Source: Arbacia lixula
Lineage: Eukaryota; Echinodermata; Echinoidea; Arbacioida; Arbaciidae
Direction: 5' to 3'
DNA length: 64,000 nucleotides
NCBI GenBank assembly: GCA_963669155.1
Contig: OZ022577.1
Coordinates: 28,521,237 to 28,585,236 of the forward strand
This document shows, piece by piece, positions 11,701-25,455 of this stretch. Each line of letters starts with the position of its first letter. Position 1 is the first letter of the stretch. The position numbers and the translations under genes were made by a program. The notes under the pieces were generated by a model. That model had not been told where the DNA came from. It searched no databases and was given only the letters and a program-made list of their open reading frames with translations.

Positions 11701-13357
11701 AAATTAAAAAAAAAAAATCAGGCTGTGTGTGTGTTCTCCGCTAGACCAAGTTTTCAAAAACTCAATTGTCTTATTTTTCCTTAAATCCCATGAAATTATC
11801 GAGTATATATTAATTTTTGTTCATTAAAGACGTAGTGCTATTACCCTAGCTGTCACTGGTGTGATGGTGTAAAGGGGTGAAAATGTCATTCCTTTCCTCA
11901 AATTTGTCAAACGGCAAAGACATTATCAATTAAGTTAGATCTTACTTTAAGAAACTTGATTTAAAACTGTACTGGTACAGCAGTGTACGCAGTGTACGAC
12001 CGGTGTACGCCTTATGCGTAGAGCAACAACGTTGCGAATTTTTGAACTAGCGATTAGGAAATATTGCTGCATTAAGCTTCTTACACTTTTAACAAAATGT
12101 AATATTTAGTATATACATGTCAATTGCAGAGTAACGTTCACCTTAAAGGATTCAGAGAGCAATTATAGTTCACATCCTGCTTCCTTTTTTCTTACTACGC
12201 TTAAATGACTTTGATGTTTGACTTTGTGCTGCTATAGATCTAAACATGGATAGACTATAATCACCCCAGTAATTATCGTTGATTAAATACATTGCACATT
12301 AAAACCAGTTTTTAGAAAATGACGAGTGTTTTACCAGAGTTTAACAAACAAATCACACGATTGCCTTCTTGTACAACCAAAATTACCTAAATTGCAAAAT
12401 TTGCCTTATTAAACAAACATGCTAATGATTAACCTTGCTTCTTGGCTTTAGGACATTTCTACTTCAAAGCAATATTACAGAGTCTATAGTACATTCTTTC
12501 ATTCACACCTTTTCTCCGTCCAGCCGGAGAAGGCATCGATAATTATTAATGTACTGCAGCCAGACCCGTGTCTGGCATATTGCAGTTTGGATTGGAAATT
12601 CCCAACAGCCTGGAAACCAAGTTAGGTAATTATGCACCAAAAAATCGCGTTCAGCCAAGGCCACGTATGTGCTCACGGCTCTAAACGACGCGTTGCGCCA
12701 TGTTTGTGCCTAAAATACCTCTTTTCGCTGGGTGCGCGCAGTTAATTTCTCTCTTTAATTCCTTGAGAAAGCACCAAATCCTTTCGAGAAACTTGCTCCG
12801 TAGGAACAGCTTTGCTTCTTATGAATATGCATAAAACAAAGTTCATACCATACTCGTTCTAGTAATCTTAATTTTAAACTTCAAATCTAAATTTTTAATG
12901 TAAACTTTTGCTTTATAAAAAAGCTTAAAATTACAAATATGATTGTTCATATTTTAGGTTTGGCTAAAATTGTCATGGTAATTTGCTCAAAGTTTTTTTG
13001 AAGGTATAAATGATATCCTCTTGGAGAGCGAGGATAGGGGTCAATACCGTCAATGCTAGGCCAACGCTATGCGATTATGACGTATGTGTAACTAGGATGG
13101 GCGCTCATTGGCAACCGTTTGGCGCATAAGCAGTAAGCATTAACACAAGTTCTCCATGACCGAATAAGATGAGAAAATTTATTTGACTTTTGTGAAAATA
13201 CTTTACATCAAAGATCTACTGCATATAATATCCAATACCATACTCTTAATATCTAAACTTGAAAAAACACATGTTTCTTTTTGTTTGTGTCCTATATCAT
13301 GCCAGTAAATCGTTTCTTACCAAATTGGCTACTACTATTAAAGCGCCCATTGCATTA

Positions 13358-13365
13358 TGACGTCA
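13358..13365. promoter_or_regulatory. CRE palindrome upstream of copy 2
   Basis: TGACGTCA lies 192 bases before the copy 2 ATG, within the same conserved flank as in copy 1. Confidence 0.5.
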
Positions 13366-13549
13366 TACGCGCATAAGGTATGTCGGTGCGCGTCAAGAGT
13401 GCAATGCATACAAAAGTAAACATAACGTGAAACGGGGTTATTAAAGGAAACATCCACAAAGCAGATCCCTTACAAAATACGAACTGAGGATTTAAATTGT
13501 GATAATATTTGTTTCCAGCATTTCGTCTCACACAATATCTTCCAAAACC

Positions 13550-15814
13550 ATGGGCCGCAATCGCTGGCAGATAATTAAGAGGCGCTTGCAAAAGAAACAC
13601 AAGGTAACACATCCTTTACTAAAATTGACATTTACTGAGGGTGAAATTCATTTTTGATAATCTCTCCTTTCATACATGGATGTATTGTGATGCATCGCAT
13701 TATTGTGAAATTATCAGCTATGGCTGTCAGTTGCTATCTCACGTGTGAATAAACATACATGTATCTCCAGTATCGTGCTTTTACATGTACCAATTCTGTG
13801 CGCCGTGCGTATAATCATATATTTATATATATTTCTTCTTTTTGGTTAATTTGTCGATTCAGGACATCAACACAATATCTTTTTTTTTGCGTTACTTTCT
13901 AGAATATTTTTTTTAATATCAAAGTACACCAATGTGAGCAAATTGTGTATTGTCTTAGATCTTTGAAAAAATGTTATGAAACCGTGTTTCTTGGAACATA
14001 ATTTCTAAATAATACTTCCATCATCATGTTTGTGATTTTCTTCTGCTGCTTGTATTTCTATCTAATACTTTAGTTCCGCCTATTCTAATGTTGTTTAGAT
14101 CGGGCCGCTGCCTGGGCAGAACCAGTTGGAAAACGCCCATGTGTCACGAACACCAGCGCAACTTGACGCACTGTTTACTGCCAACACACTCCTCAAGCCC
14201 CTCACACCCGATATCGTCGAAGATAACACAGACGAGGATATCAAGAAGCAGGTCAAAGGCGATGGAGATCACACTGCAGCGACTCGAAGCCCTTCACCTC
14301 CTTTGAAAGTTGAAGACATTGAAGGTGGCGAGGAGATTGAGCATGTGTCAGGTATGTATAAGATAGTTACTTATATTTATTTATTGGAGTGAAAGATAGA
14401 TGGATAGGTCGATGGGTGGACGACAGATAGATAAATACATACGTGGAGGAGAGAGGGGGTTAGACATAAAGAAGCCTATCCTATCAAAGCTTTTTAGGAC
14501 AACAATGATCTGACACAGGTAGGTAGGGACTGATAGAAGAACATACGTGTATGAGAGAGCAGTGGAGATAGAAAGGGAGATATGAATAAATATGATATCC
14601 ATTCTCTGGGACGCACTTGTCCTTTGAAAATTTACATTGATCACCAAAAATGACGTCTTATTTTTTTTTATTTATTTATTTATTTTTTTTTTTTTTTTTT
14701 TGGGGGGGGGGGGTTCATTATTTGTGGATGTGCCAAAGAACAACGTCTGAACAGGGTTTGAACATTAAAGCTCAAACATTATTTGCTGCTTCTTAGTATT
14801 CATATTCTTTGTTACAAGTCACAGTGTACTTCATATGCATCGTTTTATTTTGCCTGGAAAGTAAATAACATAAATAGATGAGTAGCATTTTAGGTGTAAA
14901 TATTAATATAGCTGCTTTGTATTATTCTAGACATCCCGGGGACCTGCTCGTACACCATTTACAATGGTTTCTCGCTGAAGAAGCCTCTTCAGGCTGCCCG
15001 CCTGCAGGCTAAAATGGAGACCTCACGGGCACGAAGGCAGGTTAGTACAAGTTCTGGCCAATATTTAGCGGAAACGCTCAGAGCTTTATTAAAAAATATA
15101 CCCACACATCATTTTATTGCCAATACGTAGATTGTGATATCCACTATTTCCCCGCCTCATCGATAACATTTCTTTTTTCTTAAATGGCAATACTTTTGTT
15201 GGCGTCTTGTAGACCTAAAAAATTATATTCTATTGATTTAATGGATATCATAGTGATTATAGTACGGCGCATTCTCCTTTGCCAAGAAGCAAATTGGCAG
15301 TCATGTGAACATGACTTCATTTGACGGTTTACGTCTCGTTGGTGATTAACTTGTCAGTGCAGTCTTAATCTTATCTCCAAAACAATAAAATTTTCTAGAT
15401 TCTGTTGGTATATGTAATTACTTCTCTGACGACCTGATAATGGAAAAATCTTAAAAGTTCTCATTTTGCTTGCAACTTCGCACCCAAGAGGATTACTTGA
15501 AGGGATCCATTGAATTAATTGTCAAGTATGCCTCTCCCTCACCCAACCATCATTCTTAATCTGCATTCCCTTTCTCCTATTTCTTTTTCTTTTCCGTTTT
15601 CCTCCTCTTTTTTTCCTCTTTCTTCTTCTATTTTCCCCTTCCACCTCCCCCGTCTTTACACAATCTTCTCCTCTTCTTTTCCTCCACCACCCCTCCTCTT
15701 TCACCCTTCTCTTCCCACTTGCAGCTGAGCGAAACTCAGTTGAAGATCAAGCTCGCAGAGCGATTGGATACCAGCTACTTCCAACCGCCACCATTGCCAA
15801 CAATAACAAGTTAA
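13550..15814 (+). CDS. Unrecognised 168-aa protein, tandem paralogue 2 (4 exons)
   Basis: Exons are 13550-13603, 14099-14351, 14931-15040 and 15725-15814, with the same phases and splice sites as copy 1. The frame is intact and the protein is again 168 residues. Differences from copy 1 are Asn30, His32, Pro83, Glu90, Gly94, Thr111, Ser134 and Ser141; the last changes the LIETQ start of exon 4 to LSETQ. Intron 2 contains a long T-run followed by a G-run (about 14663-14713), a slippage-prone tract also found in copy 4. Expression cannot be judged from sequence, but nothing marks this copy as a pseudogene. Confidence 0.85.
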
Positions 15815-16039
15815 ACACCCGAAAGGCACTTATTAAACAACCAATGATTACATCAGTGCAATTGTTACTTTAAAATATATAACTACTCGCACAAGCATGC
15901 TAGGATTTCTAAAATCACTGACGATTGAATTGTTTGCGTAATTGAAACAATATTAGATTCGCACTGGGTGAAAGCCAAGAGGTATTTCAAATCTAACAAA
16001 ATTGTAGCAAAAGCGTAGCAAAACATGTCATATATTTGC

Positions 16040-16045
16040 AATAAA
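16040..16045 (+). terminator. Candidate polyadenylation signal, copy 2
   Basis: AATAAA lies about 225 bases after the stop codon, at the position homologous to copy 1. Confidence 0.45.
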
Positions 16046-16182
16046 CAATTCAACTGGGTCACTAGTTCATAGCGCTAGATTGCATACTAATTACCAAAAG
16101 CAGGATTTTGCAAATTAGAAAACAAGTTAAGTCCGGATTTTAACCAACATATGAATCAGAGTGTGTTTTACAGTGGACAAGA

Positions 16183-16416
16183 TTAGCCGTCCATTGCACC
16201 TCTGTGCTTGCGCCCATCTGATCTTGCTTTGAAAAGGGGAAGATACAATCGCAACTCATCAATAACATTTCGGATGTGCCAACTGTACATCAAGGCAACA
16301 ATTACCCCAACATAATCTCTGAATGTAGTAAACAGCATCACGGTAGTGTACTGGAGTCTGCCAATGAAATGGCTCAAATTACACAAAAATAAACCCATCA
16401 AAATCAAGAGCGGCAA
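16183..16416 (-). other. Conserved minus-strand open frame, U2
   Basis: This is the homologue of the U1 frame, with the same length and the same RGAMDG ending. It changes Cys to Phe near the end and restores a Trp-His-Ile stretch that reads Leu-His-Ile in U1. Confidence 0.25.
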
Positions 16417-16820
16417 AGGCTAGAGTGTAAAACGGCTTAGGCCTACTTGCACTTCAACTAAGTTCAGGTATAACTCATAATTCATTGCTCAAAATATGGA
16501 AATAATTCCACTTCGTCAACTATACAAATATGCATGCAACAAAAAATAATATGATTATTGAATAATATCTTTTTATAGATATTCCTGTCAGTTGCAGTTT
16601 TGGAAATGTAAAATCAGTTTCTCAAGTTGTACTAACACAGTTAGAAGCTGAAGCTAAATCTACACTTATTGTTTAAGTTTGATTAATCGTATCAATGCAG
16701 CAACAAGCATTGCCACAATTAAAATACTTATTTAAAATAAGCGTATGTTCCAAAAACAAATGTAGGAAGAAACACAAAGAAAAGAATATGCACTGGTTTT
16801 CAAAAGGTTGCGTATGACCG

Positions 16821-16857
16821 CCCCCCCCCCCCAAAAAAAAAAAAAAAAAAAAAAAAA
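16821..16857. repeat. polyC-polyA tract, U2
   Basis: Twelve C are followed by about twenty-five A, the longest A-run among the units. Confidence 0.9.
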
Positions 16858-17849
16858 CACATTTATAATGCAAGTTTCAGAAACTATAACTAGACAAACT
16901 TGACAAGCTACAAACAACGTAAATCGTCCATTGTGATCTTGTCAGTTATTAATTCATTGGATTCTTGATAGAAGGGACCATGCAATACTGTTTAAAATGT
17001 GCACACTCTCCAAATCTAAATAACTTTTGTCATATATGATATGATATGATATGATAAGATAACGTTTGTAAAAACAATCAAACAATTGTGATTTTAGGTG
17101 AACAGCACAAATTGGGGCATGTTAGTATCAATCCAAGAAATGCACAAGTATACAGCAACGTTAACAGTTGGTGACAAAAGTTATAATGCTAATTATACCA
17201 CACTCCTACTGCTATGACAACACGTGTACATACTCCTGCTACATGTACTACTGCTATGAGTACTTCTACTTCATAACTGCAATTACAACCACGAACTATA
17301 ACATCAACAGCAATAGTTGTATATACAATTAACGATGTAACTGCCCGTACCACATGGGTAAGCCATAGGTATGCACAAAGTAAATCAACCAAAATAAACT
17401 ATTACATAAAACCCAAGTATGATTAGGCAAAAAAAACCTCACCCAAAATGATAAAAAACAATGTGAACAACAATTCAAAATTCCATCCCCCTAACAGAAT
17501 GGAAAAATTAACCCAAAATTAAAATATGTCGAGCAAAAATTAAATGTTATAAAATGAGGGGAAATAGTTCCTTTTGAAATAAATGATATACAACGTCGGT
17601 AGGGAAAGTAGGAAATCGCAACCTTAAAGATTGGCATGGAAGTTAAGTAATACTTAATCTTAATTCGACTATATAATATTTAAATAGTGCTGATAAACGG
17701 CCTATGCCTGAAAACGAAAGATCGCTTCAAACAGATAAATCAACTAAACTTAAAGTAATATAAACAATTGTAACAAAAACTGCTACAGCAATGTAATGAA
17801 CAACAGAAATCAACATAACTCAACAAAAGAAACTAAAACAAACAGTATC

Positions 17850-18860
17850 CTCTGCAACAGCAGCCGCTGAAAGAAGAGCGATGACAGACAGCTGTTGTAT
17901 TACAGTAGCAACACAATGTTGCTTCAACGGCTGCCGCAAGCAGTAACAATAGAAGTCATCCCGTTACACAAAAATAAATCAACCATAAATAGTGTTAATG
18001 TTTTTGTTGCTTTTAGTCTCAAACTACTGCTTTTTTTGCTTCACAAATACGTTTCATAACCAATCTTCGTTGAAATTGCACTTTGTTCATCCCTCCACAT
18101 ATTTTGTTGCTGCTACTCCAGCAGCCGACGTTGCAGCAACATTAATTGCTTCTATTCATGCATCGACGGTTGCAGCAAGCTATGTATAGCAATAGCATCA
18201 GCAGCATCACTAGACGTATCAAGAAATGAGATACAACCAACAATATCGACAACCGCTGAAAGAACAGCGACAACATACAGCTGATGTAGTACAGTAGCAA
18301 CACACAATTGCTGCAACAGCTGCTACATTTTTGCTGCAGCGGCGGCTGGAGAAACAGCAACAGCTTAAGTCGCTACAACGGCCACTGCTTGTACAGTAGC
18401 AACATAATGTTGCTACAACGGTGGCTGCATGTACAGTAGCGACTGAAGTTGTTGTAACAATCATTGCATAGGTATAAGCAAAAAATGTTGCTGCAACAAG
18501 CGCTTCAGGAGATTGTCAACAAGATATTTCTTCAACGGCGGCTGCAGAAATAGCAGCAACTCAAGTAGCTACAACAGCCACTGCTTGTACAGTAGCAACA
18601 CAATGTTGCTACAACGGTGGCTGCTTGTACAGTAGCAACTTAAGTTGCTGAATAGCTGCTGCTCGTACAGTAGCAACACAATGTTGCTGCAACGGCGGCT
18701 GTAGGAATAACAGCACACTATGCCGTTGAAACAACCGTTCCATGAAAGAAACATCAAAAGTTGTTGCAACAGTCGCAACATAAGTTGATGCAACACCCGT
18801 TGTATGAACAGTAGCTTTAAATGTTGCTGTAACGTCGGCTGCTGGAATATCAGCAACACA
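17850..18860. repeat. Hairpin-rich degenerate minisatellite, U2
   Basis: This is homologous to the U1 array, with one internal block shortened around 18310-18335 and another around 18790-18830. The hairpin words GTAGCAAC/GTTGCTAC are kept. Confidence 0.85.
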
Positions 18861-21800
18861 ATTCTGTAAATGGATGAATGGATGGGTAATCTCCACGAAG
18901 AATGGATATGGAACTAACTTGTCAAGCAAGAAGCAGTAGTTAGAAGCTAAAAGCAACTAAAACGTAAAAATGATTATTTATGGTTGGTTTATGTTGGTGT
19001 AACAGTAACTTCTTACATAGGAGGCAATAGTTAAGTAAGTAAATACAGAACAAATAGCAGCACTATCTAATTGTGTTAATGTGTGCATATGAAATGGAAT
19101 TGACTATTCAAACAATAAGCAACAGTGAAATAACTAACCAACCCAATTGCATAGAAACTACATTAATCAATGGTGTTTTCAAACATGTAAAATATTTAAC
19201 AACAAAGACGTAAGATGTCAAAATCACACCCCTGAAATAACAAATAAAATTGAAAAACTAGCCAACCTCTCAAAAAATCTAGCACACAAATTGATAAAGT
19301 ATTGAAAGAGGAAAAAGAATGGATTAAGTAATGGGCAATGCATGCAAAGCTGTTCTTATGATCGGGCGTGGCAACATGAGACAGATTTTTTTTAATGTTT
19401 CATCCAGATCGTCTCAGAAGTGATAGTTCATCCCATCACCTTCACCAACGATGATTATTTGCTTAATACTACATATTAATTGTTTCACAAGATCAGAACA
19501 ACACTTTATGGTGGTAGTAGTAATGTAGTAGAAGTACTCTGATCAGTAATACATGTAGTAGGATAGAGACAGAACAACAGCAGTAACTCACTCTGTACAT
19601 GTTGTCATCAGGCCAGGTATGATAATCAGCCAAGTATGATAATTATTACGATTATCATTCCCTATAAACTACCATACATCAATATGGTAAGCCCTGCAAT
19701 AGCAAGTTAAATTATAACACATAGTGGTTAAAGAAATAAGAAACATATCAAGGAAAGGCAAGAACTACCAGTGCATAATCTTTCCTTCAAATTGTATTAC
19801 ACTGTTCAAGTATTCAAGAAAAGCATACGGTGAAGGAAACAATGCAATTAGATGTGGTTAAAAACTAAAATGTTAACAACCAAAATTAGCCTGTCAATGG
19901 ACAGATTATCAAGCATGCTAATTTCGCAACTTTAGCAACAAATACGCTTTAACTTTTGATTAATTATATCAAACTCAAGTTAAAACTTCTGATAACTAAA
20001 ATAGAAGACTAAGAATGAGTCCATTTTGGCACACATAGGAGTGTATACTAAGTGCTGCTCACTTGCAAAATACAAATATTTGCAAATAATTATATGGAAC
20101 TGGAATATATCTACATTTTATAGGAGCACCGCACATTTTTTTTTTCCACAGATTGACTTCAATACTCCACGCGCTTCCGTGATGCTTGCTGTTAACAGCA
20201 TACAACACATATCACTTTATCCCCTCGATATTAGATCTCAAGATCAAAACGGGACCCGACTCTTCTTGTCCACTGTAAGACACATACTGATTCTACAGCA
20301 CAAACCAAAACAACCACCAATGCCGCACCACCAGTGTGTAGGCAACTGCAATACTCTAAGGATAGTTACTGATAGGGTTTACCTACTGATTATGATTCAG
20401 AATGAAAGGCTGCAGTATTATTGATGACAAATCTGAATCGAGAGAGAATGTGCAACCACTCATCGAAGCGCTATTGAAATATATGGAATATGAACTAATC
20501 ATATGCTACGCTATCATATTTTTTTGCGATGCCTAATGCCGCAATAGTTGACTGAAATAATAAAATTGTATTCCTTAAAACCTGTCTCCCGATGTGGTTT
20601 TATAAGCTAGATGTAAACATTGGTTTGATAATGAAGTTTTGGGTACAGTCGTGTGGTGTGCAATATCGACATCCAGAAAGTGTGCGGTACGTGGGAATGT
20701 GTCATCATACGTGCAATGGCATTGTGGCGGTATTCTGGAGTACGTTGTATTATCATTAATCAACAATGAACGTGTCAGGATGCTGAATGCTTTGTTAGTG
20801 TTGTTACGTAACATATGCCCGCAAAATGTACATATTTCACATGAACACTCTATACTTATTATAGATATGAAGAACTGCACTATACCCCCATAAACCGCGC
20901 AGTTTTATTTCATAGAAGGTAAACTGGTTAGTGTCAGTATTGTCTAAAATTGCCCACTTATCTAACTTTAAGAAACTTTATTTAAAACTGTACTGGTACG
21001 GCAGTGTACGCAGTGTACGACCGGTACGCCTTATGCGTAGAGCAACAACGTTGCGAATTGTTGAACTAGCGATTAGGAAATTTTGCTGCATTAAGCTTCT
21101 TACACTTTTAACAAAAGGTAATATTTTGTATATACATGCCAGAGTAACATTGCAGAGTAACGTTCGCCGTAAAGGATTCAGAGAGCAATTATAGTTCACA
21201 TCCTGCTTCCTTTTCTCTTACTACGCTTAAATGACTTTGATGTTTGACTTTGTGCTGCTATAGATCTAAACATGGATAGACTATAATCATCCCTGTAATT
21301 ATCTTTGATTAAATACGTTGCAAATGAAACCCAGTTTTCAGAAAATGACGAGTGTTTTAACAGTGTTTAACAAACAAATCACACGATTGCCTTATTGTAC
21401 AACCAAAATTGCCTAAATTTTAAAATTTACCTTATTAAACAAACATGATACCTTGCTTCTCGGCTTTAGGACATTTCTAATACAAAGGAATATTACAGAG
21501 TCTATAGTACATTCTTTCATTCACACCTTTTCTCCGTCCAGCCGGAGAAGGCATCGATAATTATCAATCTACTGCAGCCAGACCCGTGTATGGCATATTG
21601 CAGTTTGGATTGAAAATTCCCAACAGCCTGGAAACCAAGCTAGGTAATTATGCACTTAAAAATCGCGTTCAGCCAAGGCCAACCACAGTTCTTTTTAGTT
21701 CAGCAAGGCCAACGCTATTCGATTATGACGTATGTGTAACTAAAATGCGCGCGCATTGGCAACCGTTTTGGCGCATGAGCAGTAAGCATTAACACAAATT

Positions 21801-22000
21801 CTCCATGACCGAATAAGATGAGAAAATGTATTTGACTTGTGTGAAAATACTTTACATCAAAGATCTGCATATAATATTCAATACCACACTCTTAATATCT
21901 AAATTTGAAAAAACACATGTTTCTTTTTGTTTGTGTCCTATATCATGCCAGTAAATCGTTTCTTACCAAATTGGCTACTATTAAAGCGCCCATTACATTA

Positions 22001-22008
22001 TGACGTCA
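22001..22008. promoter_or_regulatory. CRE palindrome upstream of copy 3
   Basis: TGACGTCA lies 196 bases before the copy 3 ATG. It is retained although part of the more distal flank is missing in this unit. Confidence 0.5.
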
Positions 22009-22196
22009 TACGCGCATAAGGTATGTCGGTGCGCGTCAAGAGTGCAGTGCATGCAAAAGTAAACATAACGTGAAACGGGGTTATTAAAGGAAACATCCAC
22101 AAAGCAGATCCCTTACAAAATACGAACTGAGGATTTAAATTGCTTGTGATAATATTTGTTTCCAGCATTTCGTCTTACACAATCTCTTCCAAAACC

Positions 22197-24441
22197 ATGG
22201 GCCGCAATCGCTGGCAGATAATTAAGAGGCGCTTGCAAAAGAAACACAAGGTAACATATCCGTTACTAAAATTGACATTTACTGAGGGTGAAATTCATTT
22301 TTAATAATCTCTCCTTTTATATATGGATGTATTGTGATGCATCGCATTATTGTGAAATTATCAGCTATGGCTGTCAGTTGCTATCTCACGTGTGAATAAA
22401 CATACATGTATCTCCAGTATCGTGCTACTACATGTACCAATTCTGTGCGCCGTGCGTATAATCATATATTTATATATATTTCTTCTTTTTGGTTAATTTG
22501 TCGATTCAGGACATCAACACAATATCTGTTTTTTTTTTTGCGTTTCTTTCTAGAATATTTTTTTTGATATGAAAGTACACCAATGTGAGCAAATTGTGTA
22601 TTGTCTTAGATTTTTGAAAAAAAAAATGTTATGAAACCGTGTTTCTTGGAACATAATTTCTAAATAATACTTCCATCATCATGTTTGTGATTTTCTTCTG
22701 CTGCTTGTATTTCTATCTAATACCTTACTTCCGCCTATTCTAATGTTGTTTAGATCGGGCCGCTGCCTGGGCAGAACCAGTTGGAAACCGCCCCTGTGTC
22801 ACGAACACCAGCGCAACTCGACGCACTGTTTACTGCCAACACACTCCTCAAGCCCCTCACACCCGATATCGTCGAAGATACTACAGACGAGGATATCAAG
22901 AAGCAGGTCAAAGGCGATGGAGATCACACTGCCGCGACTCGAAGCCCTTCACCTCCTTTGAAAGTTGAAGACATTGAAGGTGGCGAGGAGATTGAGCATG
23001 TGTCAGGTATGTATAAGATATTTACTTATATTCATTTGTTGGAGTGAAAGATAGATGGATAGGTCGATGGGTGGACGACAGATAGATAAATACATACGTG
23101 GAGGAGAGAGGTGGTTAGACATAAAGAAGCCAATCCTATCAAAGCTTTTTAGGACAACAATGATCTGACAGAGGTAGGTAGGGACTGATAGAAGAACATA
23201 CGTGTATGAGAGAGCAGTGGAGATAGAAAGGGAGATATGAATAAATATGATATTATCCAATCTTTGGGACGCACTTGTTCTTTGAATATTTACAGTGATC
23301 ATCTAAAGTTACGTCTTAATTTTTTTGGGAGGTTTTCATTATTTGTTGATGTGCCAAAGAACAACGTCTTAACAGGGTTTGAACATTAAAGCTCAAACAT
23401 TATTTGCTGCTTCTTATTATTTGTATTCTTTGTAACAAGTCAAAAGTGTACTTCATATGCATCGTTTTATTTTGTCTGGAAAATAAATAACATTAAGAGA
23501 TGAGTATCATTTTAGGTGTAAATATTAATAAAACTGCTTTATATTATGCTAGACATCCCAAGGACCTGCTCATACAACATTTACAATGGTTTCTCGCTGA
23601 AGAAGCCTCTTCAGGCCGCCCGCCTGCAAGCTAAAATGGAGACCTCCCGGGCACGAAGGCAGGTTAGTATAAGTTCTGGCCAATATTTAGCGGAAACGCT
23701 CAGAGCTTTAATAAAAAATATACCCACACATCATTTTATTGCCAATACGTAGATTGTGATATCCATCATTTCCCCCGCCTCATCGATAACATTTCTTTTT
23801 TCTTAAATGGCAATACTTTTGTTGGCGTCTTGTAGACCTAAAAAATTATATTCTATTGATTTATTGGATATCATAGTGATTATAGTACGGCGCATTCTGC
23901 TTTGCCAAGAAGAAAACTGACAGTCATGTGAACATGACTTCATTTGACATTTCACGTGTCGTTTGTGATTAACTTGTCAGTGCAGTCTTAATCTTATCTC
24001 CAAAACAATAAAATTTTCTAGATTCTGTTGGTATATGTAATTACTTCTCTGACGACCTGATAATGGAAAAATCTTAAAAGTTCTAATTTTGCTTGCAACT
24101 TCGCACCCAAGAGGATTACTTGAAGGGATTCATTGAATTAATTGTCAAGTATGCCTCTCCCTCACCCAACCATCATTCTTAATCTGCATTCCCTTTCTCC
24201 TATTTCTTCTTCTTTTCCGTTTTCCTCCTCTTCTTTTCCTCTTTCTTCTTCTATTTTCCCCTTCCACCTCCCCCGTCTTTACACAATCTTCTCCTCTTCT
24301 TTTCCTCCACCACCCCCCCCCCCTCTTTCACCCTTCTCTTCCCACTCGCAGCTGATCGAAACTCAGTTGAAGATCAAGCTCGCCGAGCGATTGGATACCA
24401 GCTACTTCCAACCGCCACCATTGCCAACAATAACAAGTTAA
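22197..24441 (+). CDS. Unrecognised 168-aa protein, tandem paralogue 3 (4 exons)
   Basis: Exons are 22197-22250, 22754-23006, 23553-23662 and 24352-24441. The spliced frame is uninterrupted. Differences from copy 1 are Thr61, Pro83, Glu90, Gly94, Arg106 (in DIPRTCSY) and Ser134. Exon 1 encodes exactly the same 18 residues as copies 1, 2 and 4. The long pyrimidine tract before exon 4 is kept and includes a C-run at about 24313-24322. Confidence 0.85.
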
Positions 24442-24672
24442 ACACCCGAAAGGCACTTATTTAATAACCAATAATTACATCAGTGCAATTGTTACTTTAA
24501 AATATATAACTACTCGCACAAGCATGCTAGGATTTTTAAAATCACTTACGATTGAATTGTATGCGTAATTGAAACAATATTAGATTCGCACTGGGTGAAA
24601 GCCAAGAGGTATTTCAAATCTAACAAAATTGTAGCAAAAGCAAAAGCGTAGCAAAACATGTCATATATTTGC

Positions 24673-24678
24673 AATAAA
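24673..24678 (+). terminator. Candidate polyadenylation signal, copy 3
   Basis: AATAAA lies about 230 bases after the stop codon, at the homologous position. Confidence 0.45.
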
Positions 24679-24815
24679 CAATTCAACTGGGTCACTAGTT
24701 CATAGCGCTAGATTGCATACTAATTACCAAAAGCAGGATTTTGCAAATTAGAAAACAAGTTAAGTCCGGATTTTAACCAACATATGAATCAGTATGTGTT
24801 TTACAGTGGACAAGA

Positions 24816-25049
24816 TTAGCCGTCCATTGCACCTCTGTGCTTGCGCCCATCTGATCTTGCTTTGCAAAGGGGAAGATACAATCGCAACTCATCAATAACA
24901 TTTCGGATGTGCCAACTGTACATTAAGGCAACAATTACCCCATCATAATCTCTGAATGTGGTAAACAGCATCACGGTAGTGTACTGGAGTCTGCCAATGA
25001 AATGGCTCAAATCAAACAAAAATAAACCCATCAAAATCAAGAGCGGCAA
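24816..25049 (-). other. Conserved minus-strand open frame, U3
   Basis: It has the same 234-base extent and ending as in the other units, and reads Asp-Gly-Val-Ile where U1 and U2 have Val-Gly-Val-Ile. Confidence 0.25.
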
Positions 25050-25420
25050 AGGCTAGAGTGTAAAACGGCTTCGGCCTACTTGCACTTCAACTAAGTTCAG
25101 GTATAACTCATAACTCATAATTCATTGATCATAATATGGAAATAATTCCGCTCCGTCAACTATACATTTTTTTCTTATAGATATTCCTTTAAGTAACAGT
25201 TTTGGAAATCTTAAATCAATTTTTTGAAGTTGTGCTAAGACAGTTGCGAGCTGAAGCTAAATCTGCACTTATTGTTCAAGTTTGATTAATTGTGTCAATG
25301 CAGCAACAATCAATGCCACAATTGCAATATTGATTTAAAAGATATGTTCCAAAACAAATATAGGAAGAAACACGAAGGAAAGAATATGCACTGGTATTTA
25401 TAATATGAAGGTTGCGCAAG

Positions 25421-25455
25421 CCCCCCCCCAAAAAAAAAAAAAAAAAAAAAAAAAA
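25421..25455. repeat. polyC-polyA tract, U3
   Basis: Nine C are followed by about twenty-six A. Confidence 0.9.

Larger units (their letters stand above)
11625..20963 (+). repeat. Tandem segmental duplication, unit U2
   Basis: The second unit is shorter, at about 9.3 kb. Its right end breaks at GCCCACTTATC (about 20960) and passes straight into sequence matching position 1462 of U1, so the last ~1 kb of U2 and the first ~0.3 kb of the next unit are missing. It carries gene copy 2, a minisatellite, and the 131-bp spacer segment (about 19292-19422). The 13604-14098 stretch is intron 1. I see no other gene in the spacer 18865-20963. Confidence 0.9.

Noticed and set aside
20575-20893. Overlapping plus- and minus-strand frames of 84-101 codons in the U2 spacer
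   Set aside because: The plus-strand translation looks protein-like, but the frame is not kept at full length in the other units, has no domain I recognise, and shares the same bases with an equally long minus-strand frame.
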